Below are positions 16,154 through 24,341 of a DNA stretch of 46,114 nucleotides, piece by piece; the first letter of the stretch is position 1, and the number at the start of each line of letters is the position of its first letter. Under the pieces are notes generated by a model. It saw only the letters and a program-made list of their open reading frames with translations. It searched no databases and was not told the origin of the DNA. Location: positions 1 to 46,114 of the forward strand of contig CAMCFO010000022.1 in NCBI GenBank assembly GCA_945874155.1, in the 5' to 3' direction. The position numbers and the translations under genes were made by a program. Source of the DNA: an uncultured Bacteroidales bacterium. Its GTDB lineage: Bacteria; Bacteroidota; Bacteroidia; Bacteroidales; UBA932.

Positions 16154-18202
16154 ATGAGAAAACTGATTTACATACTGTCCGCGGTTTCGCTGCTGCTGCT
16201 TTCCTGTTCCAATGTCAATCCTGAAGACAAAAAGGACGAGAAGCCGCAGGAGACGCCGGATCCGAAGCCGGAACTCGTGCTCGAATCTCCTTCCGGTTCT
16301 GTCAAGGCGGAAATCCTTGTGGACAATACCATAAGATACAGAGTGTTCAAGAACGGAACCGCAATAACCCAGCTTCAGCCTCTTTCCATCTCTCTTGAAG
16401 ATGGAAGAGTGCTGGGCCGTTACTGCAAGCTTCTGGACACAAAGCTGTCTTCTGTCAGCGGGACAATCGAATCTCCTTTCTATGTTAGGGAGACGGTCCG
16501 GGAGTCCTACCGTGCAGCCAGATACATTTTCGAAGAAGGTTTCGAGGTTGAATTCCGCGTGTATGACGATGCCTGTGCCTACCGTTTCCGCAAGACTTCA
16601 GACGAGGGCTTCACGGTCCGCAGTGAGGAGGTGAGGTTCAATTTCACCGATGTCATTGCAATGACGGCTGCCCCAAGTCCCGGCTCTACAGACAGTGACC
16701 GGATTAATGCAAGTACCTGTTTCGAAGGCTATTATTTCACCGGTATCGACCAGTTCCCGGACAGACGGCTCGGAATGATGCCCCTTTATGTGAAGACCTC
16801 CGGAATCACCGTTTGCATTGCCGAGGCTGATGTGAAGAACTATCCCGGAATGTTTCTCAAGAGAGGCTCCGGCAATATTCTTTACGGCTATCACAGTCCC
16901 CGTGTGAAATCCTCCCAGAGGAACGAGTACACGACCAAGGTGCCCACTTCGTGGTATGACGACATAGCGGTATGTCAGGGAAAGATGGATTTCCCTTGGC
17001 GTGTGATGCTGCTGCCGGATGAGGATACGGACCTGCTCTGCAACGACATCATCTACCGTCTGGGCCGCGAAAGGCAGCTTAAGGACATATCCTGGATAAA
17101 GCCCGGAATGAGCACCTGGGATTGGGAGACCTCCTTCACCCTCGACGGAGTCAGCTTCTCTTCGGGACGCAATCTGCAGACATACAAATACCATATAGAT
17201 TATGCCCAAAAGATGGGTATCCCGTATATCACCATTGATGCAGGCTGCATTTCCGCCTACGGAAAATCAATCACCTATGCTCCCTGGCTGAAAGAGGTCG
17301 TGGACTATGCGAAATTCTGCAAAGTAGGTGTAATGATATGGATAGAGGCAGCCTGGTTCTCGGATTTGATGGAGGTCGGGGATGAAGCCTCTATGGATGC
17401 TGCACTTGACAAACTCTCTTCCGACGGCATTGCCGGAATCAAGGTCGATTTCTTTGAGCGTGCAGACCAGGATTTCATCAACCTCCAGTGGAAAATTGCG
17501 GAGTTGTGTGCCAGAAACCGTCTGGTGCTCAACCTGCACTCCACTCCGATTCCTACCGGCTTGAACAGAGCCTGGCCGAATGTGCTGTCTTTCGAGGCGG
17601 TCAGGGGACTCGAACATCTCAAGTATGGCAATACTGATCCTGTGAGCGGAGCTTCTCCTGCAGACCAGGTGGTCTATGATGTCACCTTCCCATATCTGCG
17701 CGGCTTTGCCGGTCCGGCGGACTACACGCCCGGTCTTATGCGCAATGCAGACCGTTCATCCTGGTATGCCGATGACCCGCGTCCGATATCTCTCGGGACA
17801 CGCTGCCGCCAGCTCGCTGCCTTTGTCCTCTATCATTCAGGCATAGGCACTATGGCGGACAACATAACCACTTATGAGAAAGAGTCCGAGTGTGCAGAGT
17901 TCATTGCTTCTGTTCCTTGCGAATGGGACGAAAGCATCGCTCTTGACGGCAGAATAGGGGAATATATCATTGTGGCACGCCGTCGCGGTGATGAGTGGTT
18001 CCTTGCCGGAATGACCGACTGGACTCCGCGCAATGTGGTGGTGGATTTGGATTTTCTGGATGCATCCGACTGGAAGATAGAGATTTTTGAAGACTCCACC
18101 TCGCCTCAGGCATACCGGAAGTCGGTCAAAGAATACTATGGAGAGCCTTTGAGAGTCACAATGAAGTCAGGTGGTGCATTTGCTGCCAGAATTACAAAAT
18201 AA
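16154..18202 (+). CDS. GH97 glycosidase lipoprotein, retaining type
   Basis: 682 residues from the ATG at 16154. The lipoprotein signal ends LLLSCSN. The N-terminal GH97 beta-super-sandwich (about 45-290; LESPSGSVKAEILVDN) precedes a TIM barrel with MSTWDWETSF, PYITIDAGC and VMIWIEAAWF, and a C-terminal beta domain. GIKVDFFERADQDF places Asp432 where retaining GH97 members (alpha-galactosidase-like) have their nucleophile; the inverting SusB-type enzymes have Gly there. FEAVRGLEH may supply the acid/base. It therefore more likely removes alpha-galactosyl, or the stereochemically related beta-L-arabinopyranosyl, residues than alpha-glucosyl. The lipid anchor suggests periplasmic or surface placement. 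Confidence 0.88.
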   Translation: MRKLIYILSAVSLLLLSCSNVNPEDKKDEKPQETPDPKPELVLESPSGSVKAEILVDNTIRYRVFKNGTAITQLQPLSISLEDGRVLGRYCKLLDTKLSSVSGTIESPFYVRETVRESYRAARYIFEEGFEVEFRVYDDACAYRFRKTSDEGFTVRSEEVRFNFTDVIAMTAAPSPGSTDSDRINASTCFEGYYFTGIDQFPDRRLGMMPLYVKTSGITVCIAEADVKNYPGMFLKRGSGNILYGYHSPRVKSSQRNEYTTKVPTSWYDDIAVCQGKMDFPWRVMLLPDEDTDLLCNDIIYRLGRERQLKDISWIKPGMSTWDWETSFTLDGVSFSSGRNLQTYKYHIDYAQKMGIPYITIDAGCISAYGKSITYAPWLKEVVDYAKFCKVGVMIWIEAAWFSDLMEVGDEASMDAALDKLSSDGIAGIKVDFFERADQDFINLQWKIAELCARNRLVLNLHSTPIPTGLNRAWPNVLSFEAVRGLEHLKYGNTDPVSGASPADQVVYDVTFPYLRGFAGPADYTPGLMRNADRSSWYADDPRPISLGTRCRQLAAFVLYHSGIGTMADNITTYEKESECAEFIASVPCEWDESIALDGRIGEYIIVARRRGDEWFLAGMTDWTPRNVVVDLDFLDASDWKIEIFEDSTSPQAYRKSVKEYYGEPLRVTMKSGGAFAARITK

Positions 18203-18226
18203 CTGAACTGTTAAAACTTTATAATT

Positions 18227-19840
18227 ATGAAAAAGAAATTCTTATCATTGATTTTTTTTGCCGCTTCCTTGGCCGCTGTTTCCTGCAACAAGGAAACCAA
18301 TAACCCGAATCCGAAGCCGGAGCCGGATGATCCGCAGGTTGTTGACGACAAGTTCGAAGTAAGTGCAAGCATACAGCAGACCAAGACTGCTATGTCCGCA
18401 AATGTTACAAGCTGGACAGAAAACGATGCCCTTCTTGTCAGCCACAACGGCATTTCAGACGGTAAATTCGACCTCAAGGATGCGGAAAAAGGTATCTTCC
18501 AGGGCGAACTTGCTGCAGAACTCACCCAGGCAAGCAATGACTGGACTGCTGTGTATCCTTATGCAGCCGATGCGTCTTTGTCAGAATATCCTGTAACCAT
18601 CACCAAGGAACAGGCTCAGAGCGGTGTGAATTCAATGTCCCACCTCTGCGGCAGCAATGCTCCTCTTTATGCTGTGGCTGCTGCTGTGGCAAAGGATGAG
18701 ACTCCGGCTTTCGAGATGAATCACCTTGCTTCATTCCTGAAGGTTACTGTCAAGAACGGACAAGACTTCCCTTACAGCGTTAATCAGGTTGAGTTCTGGA
18801 ACTGGATCGGTGACGGCAGCCAGAATGCGATTCTTACAGGTGCATTCACTGCAGATCTCACTGCACAGGCTCCGGTTCTTGCAAAAGTGAGCGGTGAGCC
18901 TTGTGTAAGCCTTTCTGTCGAAAATGCAGTCATCGAGGCCGGTGCATCCGCAGATTTCTTTATGGCTGTGGCTCCTTGCACTCTTCCTTCCGGTGCATCC
19001 TTCACTGTATATGTAAACGGCGGTCCGGACCACGGCGGTTTCCAGCAGGCTGTTACTTTCTCTGACCTTGAGTTGAAGGCAGGAGAAATCAAGGCTGTTG
19101 AAGTCGAGGTCAGCACAAACAAGGTTCAGATTGCCGGAGATGCTGTAGGCGGTTGGGATCTCAACAAACAGCCTGCAATGACCCCGGTTGCCCAGGGACA
19201 ATACACCTGGACAGGTAAAATCGGAAAAAATTCATTCCGCTTCGTTCTGAATAATGATTGGGAAAAACAATTCATTCCTGCTGACGGAGACCACGAACTG
19301 AGCTATGCCGAGCAGAAACTTGCACTCAATTTCTCTTCTAAGCCAGGTGACCATCTTTATTGGAACAGCATAGCGGGTGTGTACAAAGTGGATATTGATG
19401 TTATTGCCGGCACTATGAAAGTCACCAAGGTCAGCTTCGACAAACCGATAAATACTGTGTCTGAAATTTATCTTACAGGAGATTTCAACTCCTGGGGAGA
19501 AAAAGGTGCCGATTCCGCAGAAAAAACTCCGGCCCAGTTCACTAAGGACGGCGATGTATATACCCTCACCATTGAACTGGCAGGCGGAATCAAGAATGAG
19601 GAAAAAGGAGAGTATTATAATACCAACCTGCTCCTCTATGGGGATGAAATCACCGATAACTGGACAGGTGTGGCAGGTTCAGCTGTCTATATGTCCAAGG
19701 ACAACGCCGTGGTCAAGAAATACATTCAGGGCGCAGGAGTGGACGGATTCAACGGCATCAATGTGCAGGATAGCGGCAAATACAAGATTACCGTAGATAT
19801 GGCAGTTCAATGTGTGTCAATTGAAGCTGTAGCAGAATAA
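18227..19840 (+). CDS. Fimbrillin-like/SusE-F-like lipoprotein, tandem copy 1
   Basis: 537 residues. The lipobox is LAAVSCNKE. The N-terminal part (about 40-300) looks like fimbrillin/Mfa-like domains (TSWTENDALLVSHNG, WTAVYPYAA, NHLASFLKVTVKNG). The C-terminal part has two modules of SusE/SusF carbohydrate-binding style: VQIAGDAVGGWDLNKQPAM at about 300-400 and EIYLTGDFNSWGEKG at about 410-535. This suggests a surface protein that presents glycan-binding modules. It is strikingly similar to the gene at 20042, and both end with a VQDSGKYKITVD segment. No catalytic residues are seen. It is 24 bases after the GH97 gene, in the same operon. Confidence 0.8.
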   Translation: MKKKFLSLIFFAASLAAVSCNKETNNPNPKPEPDDPQVVDDKFEVSASIQQTKTAMSANVTSWTENDALLVSHNGISDGKFDLKDAEKGIFQGELAAELTQASNDWTAVYPYAADASLSEYPVTITKEQAQSGVNSMSHLCGSNAPLYAVAAAVAKDETPAFEMNHLASFLKVTVKNGQDFPYSVNQVEFWNWIGDGSQNAILTGAFTADLTAQAPVLAKVSGEPCVSLSVENAVIEAGASADFFMAVAPCTLPSGASFTVYVNGGPDHGGFQQAVTFSDLELKAGEIKAVEVEVSTNKVQIAGDAVGGWDLNKQPAMTPVAQGQYTWTGKIGKNSFRFVLNNDWEKQFIPADGDHELSYAEQKLALNFSSKPGDHLYWNSIAGVYKVDIDVIAGTMKVTKVSFDKPINTVSEIYLTGDFNSWGEKGADSAEKTPAQFTKDGDVYTLTIELAGGIKNEEKGEYYNTNLLLYGDEITDNWTGVAGSAVYMSKDNAVVKKYIQGAGVDGFNGINVQDSGKYKITVDMAVQCVSIEAVAE

Positions 19841-19842
19841 TA

Positions 19843-20028
19843 ATGACAAACAAAAATATTATGGAAATGACAAACAAAAGGGGGAGGGCAGAATATAACT
19901 CCCCGGTATTCAACTCGATAGCTGTGGCCCAGCAGTTCAATATCTGCTATTCTGAACAGCAGAACTCAAATGCGTATTCTTTTGATGCCTTCAGCGATGA
20001 GGATTCTTCACAGCAATTGAAATTTTAA
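19843..20028 (+). CDS. Small peptide of the fimbrillin-associated type
   Basis: 61 residues, between the two tandem lipoproteins, with its ATG two bases after the preceding stop and its end 13 bases before the next gene. After a polar start that repeats MTNK twice (the ATGACAAACAAAA string occurs at 19843 and 19867), it reads EYNSPVFNSIAVAQQFNICY, then S and an Asn/Ser-rich stretch, then DAFSDEDSS. It has no signal peptide. The pattern (Tyr-x-Ser-Pro, an Ile/Val segment, Cys-Tyr-Ser, acidic tail) resembles short uncharacterised peptides often found beside Bacteroidales fimbrillin-like lipoprotein genes. Starts at 19843, 19861 or 19867 are all possible. Function is unknown. Confidence 0.6.
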   Translation: MTNKNIMEMTNKRGRAEYNSPVFNSIAVAQQFNICYSEQQNSNAYSFDAFSDEDSSQQLKF

Positions 20029-20041
20029 ATTTTTTAGACTT

Positions 20042-21634
20042 ATGAAAAAGACATTTTATATAGCTTCGGCAGTTGTTGCTGCTTTGTCTGTGCTTTCCTG
20101 CAACAAGGAAACAGTTCAGCCTGTAGAGAAGCCTGTTGGAACTGTGGAGGGCGATTTCGTGGTCAATGCCTCAGTTGCTCCGACTCAGGATACCAGAACC
20201 TCAATAGACAACTATCAAACTTCCTGGTCAGAAGGAGATGCCATCACAATATTCCACAACGGAAATTCCGACGGCAGGTTCATTCTGAAAGAACCCTATA
20301 CGACGGGCGAATTCACCGGAACATTGAAATCCGAATTGAACCAGACCAACAGTTGGGTGGCAGTCTATCCCTATGCCGCAGGGGCAGGACTCAATGCCTA
20401 TCCTCTGAATTTTGTAACGGTGCAGACTCAGAAAGGTGCCAATTCAACGGCCCATATCTGTGGAGAAGGTGTACCGTTCTATTCAAGCTTGGCTGATGTT
20501 GCAAAGGATGATATTCCGACATTCACTATGCACCATATGGCAGCAATGCTCAAGGTCAATATCACCAATCCAAACTCATTCCCTGTGTCTGTCAGAAATG
20601 TGGACTTCTGGAACTGGATTGGTGACGGAAGCCGCAATGCGGCGCTTTCCGGTGCTTTCAATGCTGATTTGACAGCAGGGCAGCCGTCTCTTACAAAAGT
20701 ATCAGGGGAATCCCATGTCCGTCTCAATGTGGAAGGTGGTGTTCAAATTGAGGCCGGAAAATCAGCTGCTTTCTATCTTGCCACTGCTCCCTGCACCATT
20801 CCTTCCGGGGCCGGCCTTACTCTCTACATCAATGACCACTATAATTATGAAGGAGGTATTAACAAGACTATCAAGCTTGCAGAGGAACTCCCACTGGTTG
20901 CAGGCAAGGTAAAGACTTTGAACATTGACCTGGAGTATCCTGTTCTTTATGTTCTCGGCGATGCAGCAGGTTCCTGGAATTTCGATGACAATTTGAGAAT
21001 GTCCAATGATGAGGATCCTGACATTTACACCTGGACCGGTCATTTGAGTAATGATACCTTCCGTCTGGTCTTCGCCAATGACTATGACAGGGCATACATC
21101 CCTAATGATGGTGATCACGAAATCAGTTATGCAAATCAGGCCCTTGGATATCAGTTTTCAACCGCCCCGGGAGAAAATCTGTATTGGAACTCTGTGGCAG
21201 GTACTTATACACTTGAGTTTAACCGTAAGGAGCAGAGACTTTATGTAAAAGCTAACAGTCTTGATAAGGAAATTCCGCTTGCAACTGAGGTTTATCTTAC
21301 CGGAGACTTCAACAGTTGGGGTACGAAGGATGGAGGTACTGCTCCTCTTCAATTCACTAGTGCGGGCAATAATATGTTTACCCTTACTGCTGACCTGGAA
21401 GGAGAAAACAAGCAAACCCAACTTCTGCTTTATGGAGATGGAATCAAAGATAACTGGGCAGGTGTAGCAGGCACAGAGGTTTATATATCCCGTGGCAATT
21501 CTGTTACCGGTAAATACATCCGGGGCGCAGGCACGGACAGCTTCAAAGGCATCTATGTGCAGGATAGCGGCAAATACAAGATTACCGTGGATTTGACCCC
21601 TCCGGCCACTATCTCAATAGAACCTGTAAAGTAA
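20042..21634 (+). CDS. Fimbrillin-like/SusE-F-like lipoprotein, tandem copy 2
   Basis: 530 residues, a paralogue of 18227-19840 with the same order: lipobox (VLSCNKE), fimbrillin-like N-terminal half (TSWSEGDAITIFHNG, WVAVYPYAAG), then two SusE/F-like modules (LYVLGDAAGSWNFDDN and EVYLTGDFNSWGTKD). About 30 bases near the 3' ends (19766 and 21557 onward) are identical, which suggests recent duplication or gene conversion. The N-terminal residues after the lipid anchor diverge most. The likely role is binding a second site or variant of the same glycan at the surface. It is followed 11 bases later by the rhamnosidase gene. Confidence 0.8.
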   Translation: MKKTFYIASAVVAALSVLSCNKETVQPVEKPVGTVEGDFVVNASVAPTQDTRTSIDNYQTSWSEGDAITIFHNGNSDGRFILKEPYTTGEFTGTLKSELNQTNSWVAVYPYAAGAGLNAYPLNFVTVQTQKGANSTAHICGEGVPFYSSLADVAKDDIPTFTMHHMAAMLKVNITNPNSFPVSVRNVDFWNWIGDGSRNAALSGAFNADLTAGQPSLTKVSGESHVRLNVEGGVQIEAGKSAAFYLATAPCTIPSGAGLTLYINDHYNYEGGINKTIKLAEELPLVAGKVKTLNIDLEYPVLYVLGDAAGSWNFDDNLRMSNDEDPDIYTWTGHLSNDTFRLVFANDYDRAYIPNDGDHEISYANQALGYQFSTAPGENLYWNSVAGTYTLEFNRKEQRLYVKANSLDKEIPLATEVYLTGDFNSWGTKDGGTAPLQFTSAGNNMFTLTADLEGENKQTQLLLYGDGIKDNWAGVAGTEVYISRGNSVTGKYIRGAGTDSFKGIYVQDSGKYKITVDLTPPATISIEPVK

Positions 21635-21644
21635 TAACAACTGA

Positions 21645-24224
21645 ATGAACATCAAATCTTTTATCGTGACAGCGGCTGTGTTTTCGGCCGCTGTCATAAG
21701 TTGCCGGGATGTCCCCGTCGGAAAGCTGACAGATGCTCTTGATTGCAGTCTGTGGGAATGCTCGCAGTGGATATCCGCTGCAGATGCCCCGGTGGTGACC
21801 GGTCCGGTCGATGACCTGTCAAAGGCTGCGGACGGAGCAAGCTGGTTCGTTTGCCGGTTCACTAATGAAAAGCGGCTTGTCAGTGCCGTATGGATGACAA
21901 GCGGACTTGGAGTCTATGATCTCTATGTGAACGGCAGACTTGTCGGTGCCGAGGTTCTCAAACCCGGTTTCACACATCCGCGGAAGACTAAAATATCCTA
22001 CACCTACGATGTTACCGAAGCCCTCGACCGGGGCCAAGGACGTGAGAATGTCTTTGCTGCCCAGGTGACTCCGGGATGGTGGGCGGACAAAATCGTCACC
22101 CCTACAGGAAGTGAAGGTATGGCAGGAAAGAAGTGTGCATTCCGTTCTGTGCTTCAGCTCCGCTATTCAGACGGCAGTACCTGCGTAACAGGCACGGACA
22201 CTGTCAATTGGAAGGCAGGAGTTCTCGGCCCGGTAAAGCACGCGGCTATATTCGACGGTGAAAGTTATGATGCCCGCGAGTTGCCCGGCTACGACTGTCC
22301 TGACAGACTCGGTACGCCTGAAATCAATGATGAGTTCCACGGGGAAATATTCCCGACTTGCGGAGCTGAAATCTATATGCGTGAAGACCTTGCACTTGCG
22401 CCGAAGGAGGCCTATGTGTGGAAGGATGTGGAAGGGGCGTGTGAGGGAGAATTCGGCAGGGTTGTCAAGCTTCGCAGCTGGTCAGACGGCGACAGGATGG
22501 TGCTCAACCCGGGAGAGACTCTTGTGGTGGATTTCGGCCAGAACTGTGCCGGCGTTCCTTCGTTTGTCTTCCGTTCAGAAGAAGGTGTAAGGCTGACCTG
22601 CCTTCCTTCGGAAATTCTGAATGACGGAAACGGTGCGGTGAGCAGGGGAATGGACGGCCCTGAAGGAAGCTGCCACAGGAAGAACCTCAGGATAGGCGAC
22701 AATTTTATGCGTCTTGAATATGTCTTCGGCCCTGAGAAGGGATTTGTGGAATACCGTCCCCGTTTCACCTTCTTCGGCTACCGGCTCATCTCGCTTACTG
22801 CCACCGGCAAGGTGGAAATCCGGAGCATAAGGTCAGTCCCGGTCACTTCGGTTTCTGCTTCTATGGAAACCGGTACTTTGCTAACCGGCAACGAGTCTAT
22901 AAACCGGCTTGTCTCAAATGCAGTGTGGGGACAGAGGTCCAACTATCTTTCTGTTCCAACCGATTGTCCCCAGAGGAATGAGAGGGTGGGCTGGACTGCA
23001 GATGCCCAGGTGTTTTCCGCCACAGGTTCATTCTTTGCCGACACCCGTGCTTTCTTCCGCAAGTGGATGCGGGATATGCGTGACACGCGCAGTCCGCGCG
23101 GCAGTTTCCCGGCTGTGGCTCCTCTTGCCCATTGCGGAGGTGACCCTGGTGCCGATATGATGCGTGTCGGTTGGGCCGATGCCGGAATCATTGTGCCGTG
23201 GACTGTCTGGAAGCAGTTCGGAGACACTGAAATAGTCAACGAAAACTGGGACGCGATGGAGAAGTTTATAGGCTATGTCAATGCATCGAAATATGACCAC
23301 TCGGCCCTGACTGCGGACAATGCCAATTTTCAATGGGCCGACTGGCTCAGCTATGAAGCACTTGAGAGTTGCAGCGGGAGATACCTTCAGGACTGGCCTT
23401 CAACTCTGGAGTACTGGAACTATCTCGGGGCATCCTACTGGATTATAGATGCCGGAATGATGCTGGATATGGCCCGGGATACAGGCAGGGACACGGCCAA
23501 ATACGAGAGAATGGTCCGGGAAGCGAAGTCCTATGTTAGGGAAACATTCCTCAATGATGACGGAAGTTTCAAAAACGGCGTGCTCAACACTATGCAGACA
23601 CCTGCTCTGTTCGCTCTCAAGAACGGAATAGTCGAAGGCAGTGCAAGGCAGAATATGATTGAACGCCTGAAAGCGAATTTTGCAGAGCACGACGGCTGCC
23701 TCCAGACAGGTTTCCTCGGCACTTCCATCCTCCTGAACACCCTGTCTGACAACGGAATGGAGGATTTGGCCTGCGACCTGCTTTTCCAACGCAAATGTCC
23801 CGGATGGCTCTATTCAGTGGACAACGGGGCGACAACCATCTGGGAGCGCTGGAACAGCTACACCATAGAAAGCGGAATGGGGCCCCAGAGTATGAACTCT
23901 TTCAACCATTATGCATACGGATGTGTGTGTCAATGGATTTGGGAAAGAGCTGCGGGTATTTGTGCGGATCCTGCCGCACCGGGTTTCAGACATATACTGA
24001 TGCGGCCTGTTCCGGACAGGAGAATGGGAAAACTCAAGGCCGAACTCAAGGTTGTCTCAGGAGTGATACGCAGCGAATGGGAGTTCGAAGGGGATATCTG
24101 GAAATGGGATTTCAGTATTCCCGAGGGTTCAACAGCCAGTGTGAAGCTTCCCGGGGAATCCACTTATGCAGAATATGGTCCGGGAACATACAGCCTAGCC
24201 GTATCACTCCCTCAGTCCCGATAA
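21645..24224 (+). CDS. GH78 alpha-L-rhamnosidase lipoprotein
   Basis: 859 residues. A short lipoprotein signal ends VISC. The architecture follows GH78: N-terminal beta domains (about 60-380; WMTSGLGVYDLYVNGRLVG, VDFGQNCAGVPSF), an (alpha/alpha)6 catalytic barrel (about 410-760) and a C-terminal beta domain (FRHILMRPVPD). The family hallmark DCPQRNERVGWTADAQ begins at Asp440 and carries the candidate general acid Glu446; the candidate base is Glu734 in TIWERWNSY. It hydrolyses terminal alpha-L-rhamnosides, supplying L-rhamnose to the RhaT-RhaABD pathway encoded immediately downstream. It is the last gene of the SusC/D operon; the next gene has its own box and promoter. Confidence 0.95.
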   Translation: MNIKSFIVTAAVFSAAVISCRDVPVGKLTDALDCSLWECSQWISAADAPVVTGPVDDLSKAADGASWFVCRFTNEKRLVSAVWMTSGLGVYDLYVNGRLVGAEVLKPGFTHPRKTKISYTYDVTEALDRGQGRENVFAAQVTPGWWADKIVTPTGSEGMAGKKCAFRSVLQLRYSDGSTCVTGTDTVNWKAGVLGPVKHAAIFDGESYDARELPGYDCPDRLGTPEINDEFHGEIFPTCGAEIYMREDLALAPKEAYVWKDVEGACEGEFGRVVKLRSWSDGDRMVLNPGETLVVDFGQNCAGVPSFVFRSEEGVRLTCLPSEILNDGNGAVSRGMDGPEGSCHRKNLRIGDNFMRLEYVFGPEKGFVEYRPRFTFFGYRLISLTATGKVEIRSIRSVPVTSVSASMETGTLLTGNESINRLVSNAVWGQRSNYLSVPTDCPQRNERVGWTADAQVFSATGSFFADTRAFFRKWMRDMRDTRSPRGSFPAVAPLAHCGGDPGADMMRVGWADAGIIVPWTVWKQFGDTEIVNENWDAMEKFIGYVNASKYDHSALTADNANFQWADWLSYEALESCSGRYLQDWPSTLEYWNYLGASYWIIDAGMMLDMARDTGRDTAKYERMVREAKSYVRETFLNDDGSFKNGVLNTMQTPALFALKNGIVEGSARQNMIERLKANFAEHDGCLQTGFLGTSILLNTLSDNGMEDLACDLLFQRKCPGWLYSVDNGATTIWERWNSYTIESGMGPQSMNSFNHYAYGCVCQWIWERAAGICADPAAPGFRHILMRPVPDRRMGKLKAELKVVSGVIRSEWEFEGDIWKWDFSIPEGSTASVKLPGESTYAEYGPGTYSLAVSLPQSR

Positions 24225-24254
24225 GTAATCCTCAAAAAATAAGTTGCATCCGCC

Positions 24255-24291
24255 ATTTCAATAATGAAATATCATTGTCAAAAAACATAGG
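24255..24291 (+). promoter_or_regulatory. Rhamnose-regulon box, copy 3
   Basis: Identical to copy 1 (6604-6640) throughout its 37 bases, including ATTTCAATAATGAAAT and ATTGTCAAAAAACATAG, while the bases directly flanking it differ. It starts 58 bases before the -7 box of rhaB. Confidence 0.88.
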
Positions 24292-24312
24292 TACATCAGG
24301 TTCATTAAGGCA

Positions 24313-24320
24313 TATATTTG
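24313..24320 (+). promoter_or_regulatory. -7 box (TATATTTG) of rhaB
   Basis: TAnnTTTG match 29 bases before the ATG at 24342. The untranslated leader resembles that of the GH37 gene (CAAAAA, ACACTGA and ACTGATGGC are shared). Confidence 0.75.
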
Positions 24321-24341
24321 CAAAAATATACACTGAGACTG

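Noticed and set aside
18227..21634. Misassembly as the cause of the tandem lipoproteins
   Set aside because: The copies differ throughout most of their length, especially near the N-termini, so they are true paralogues; only short patches are identical.
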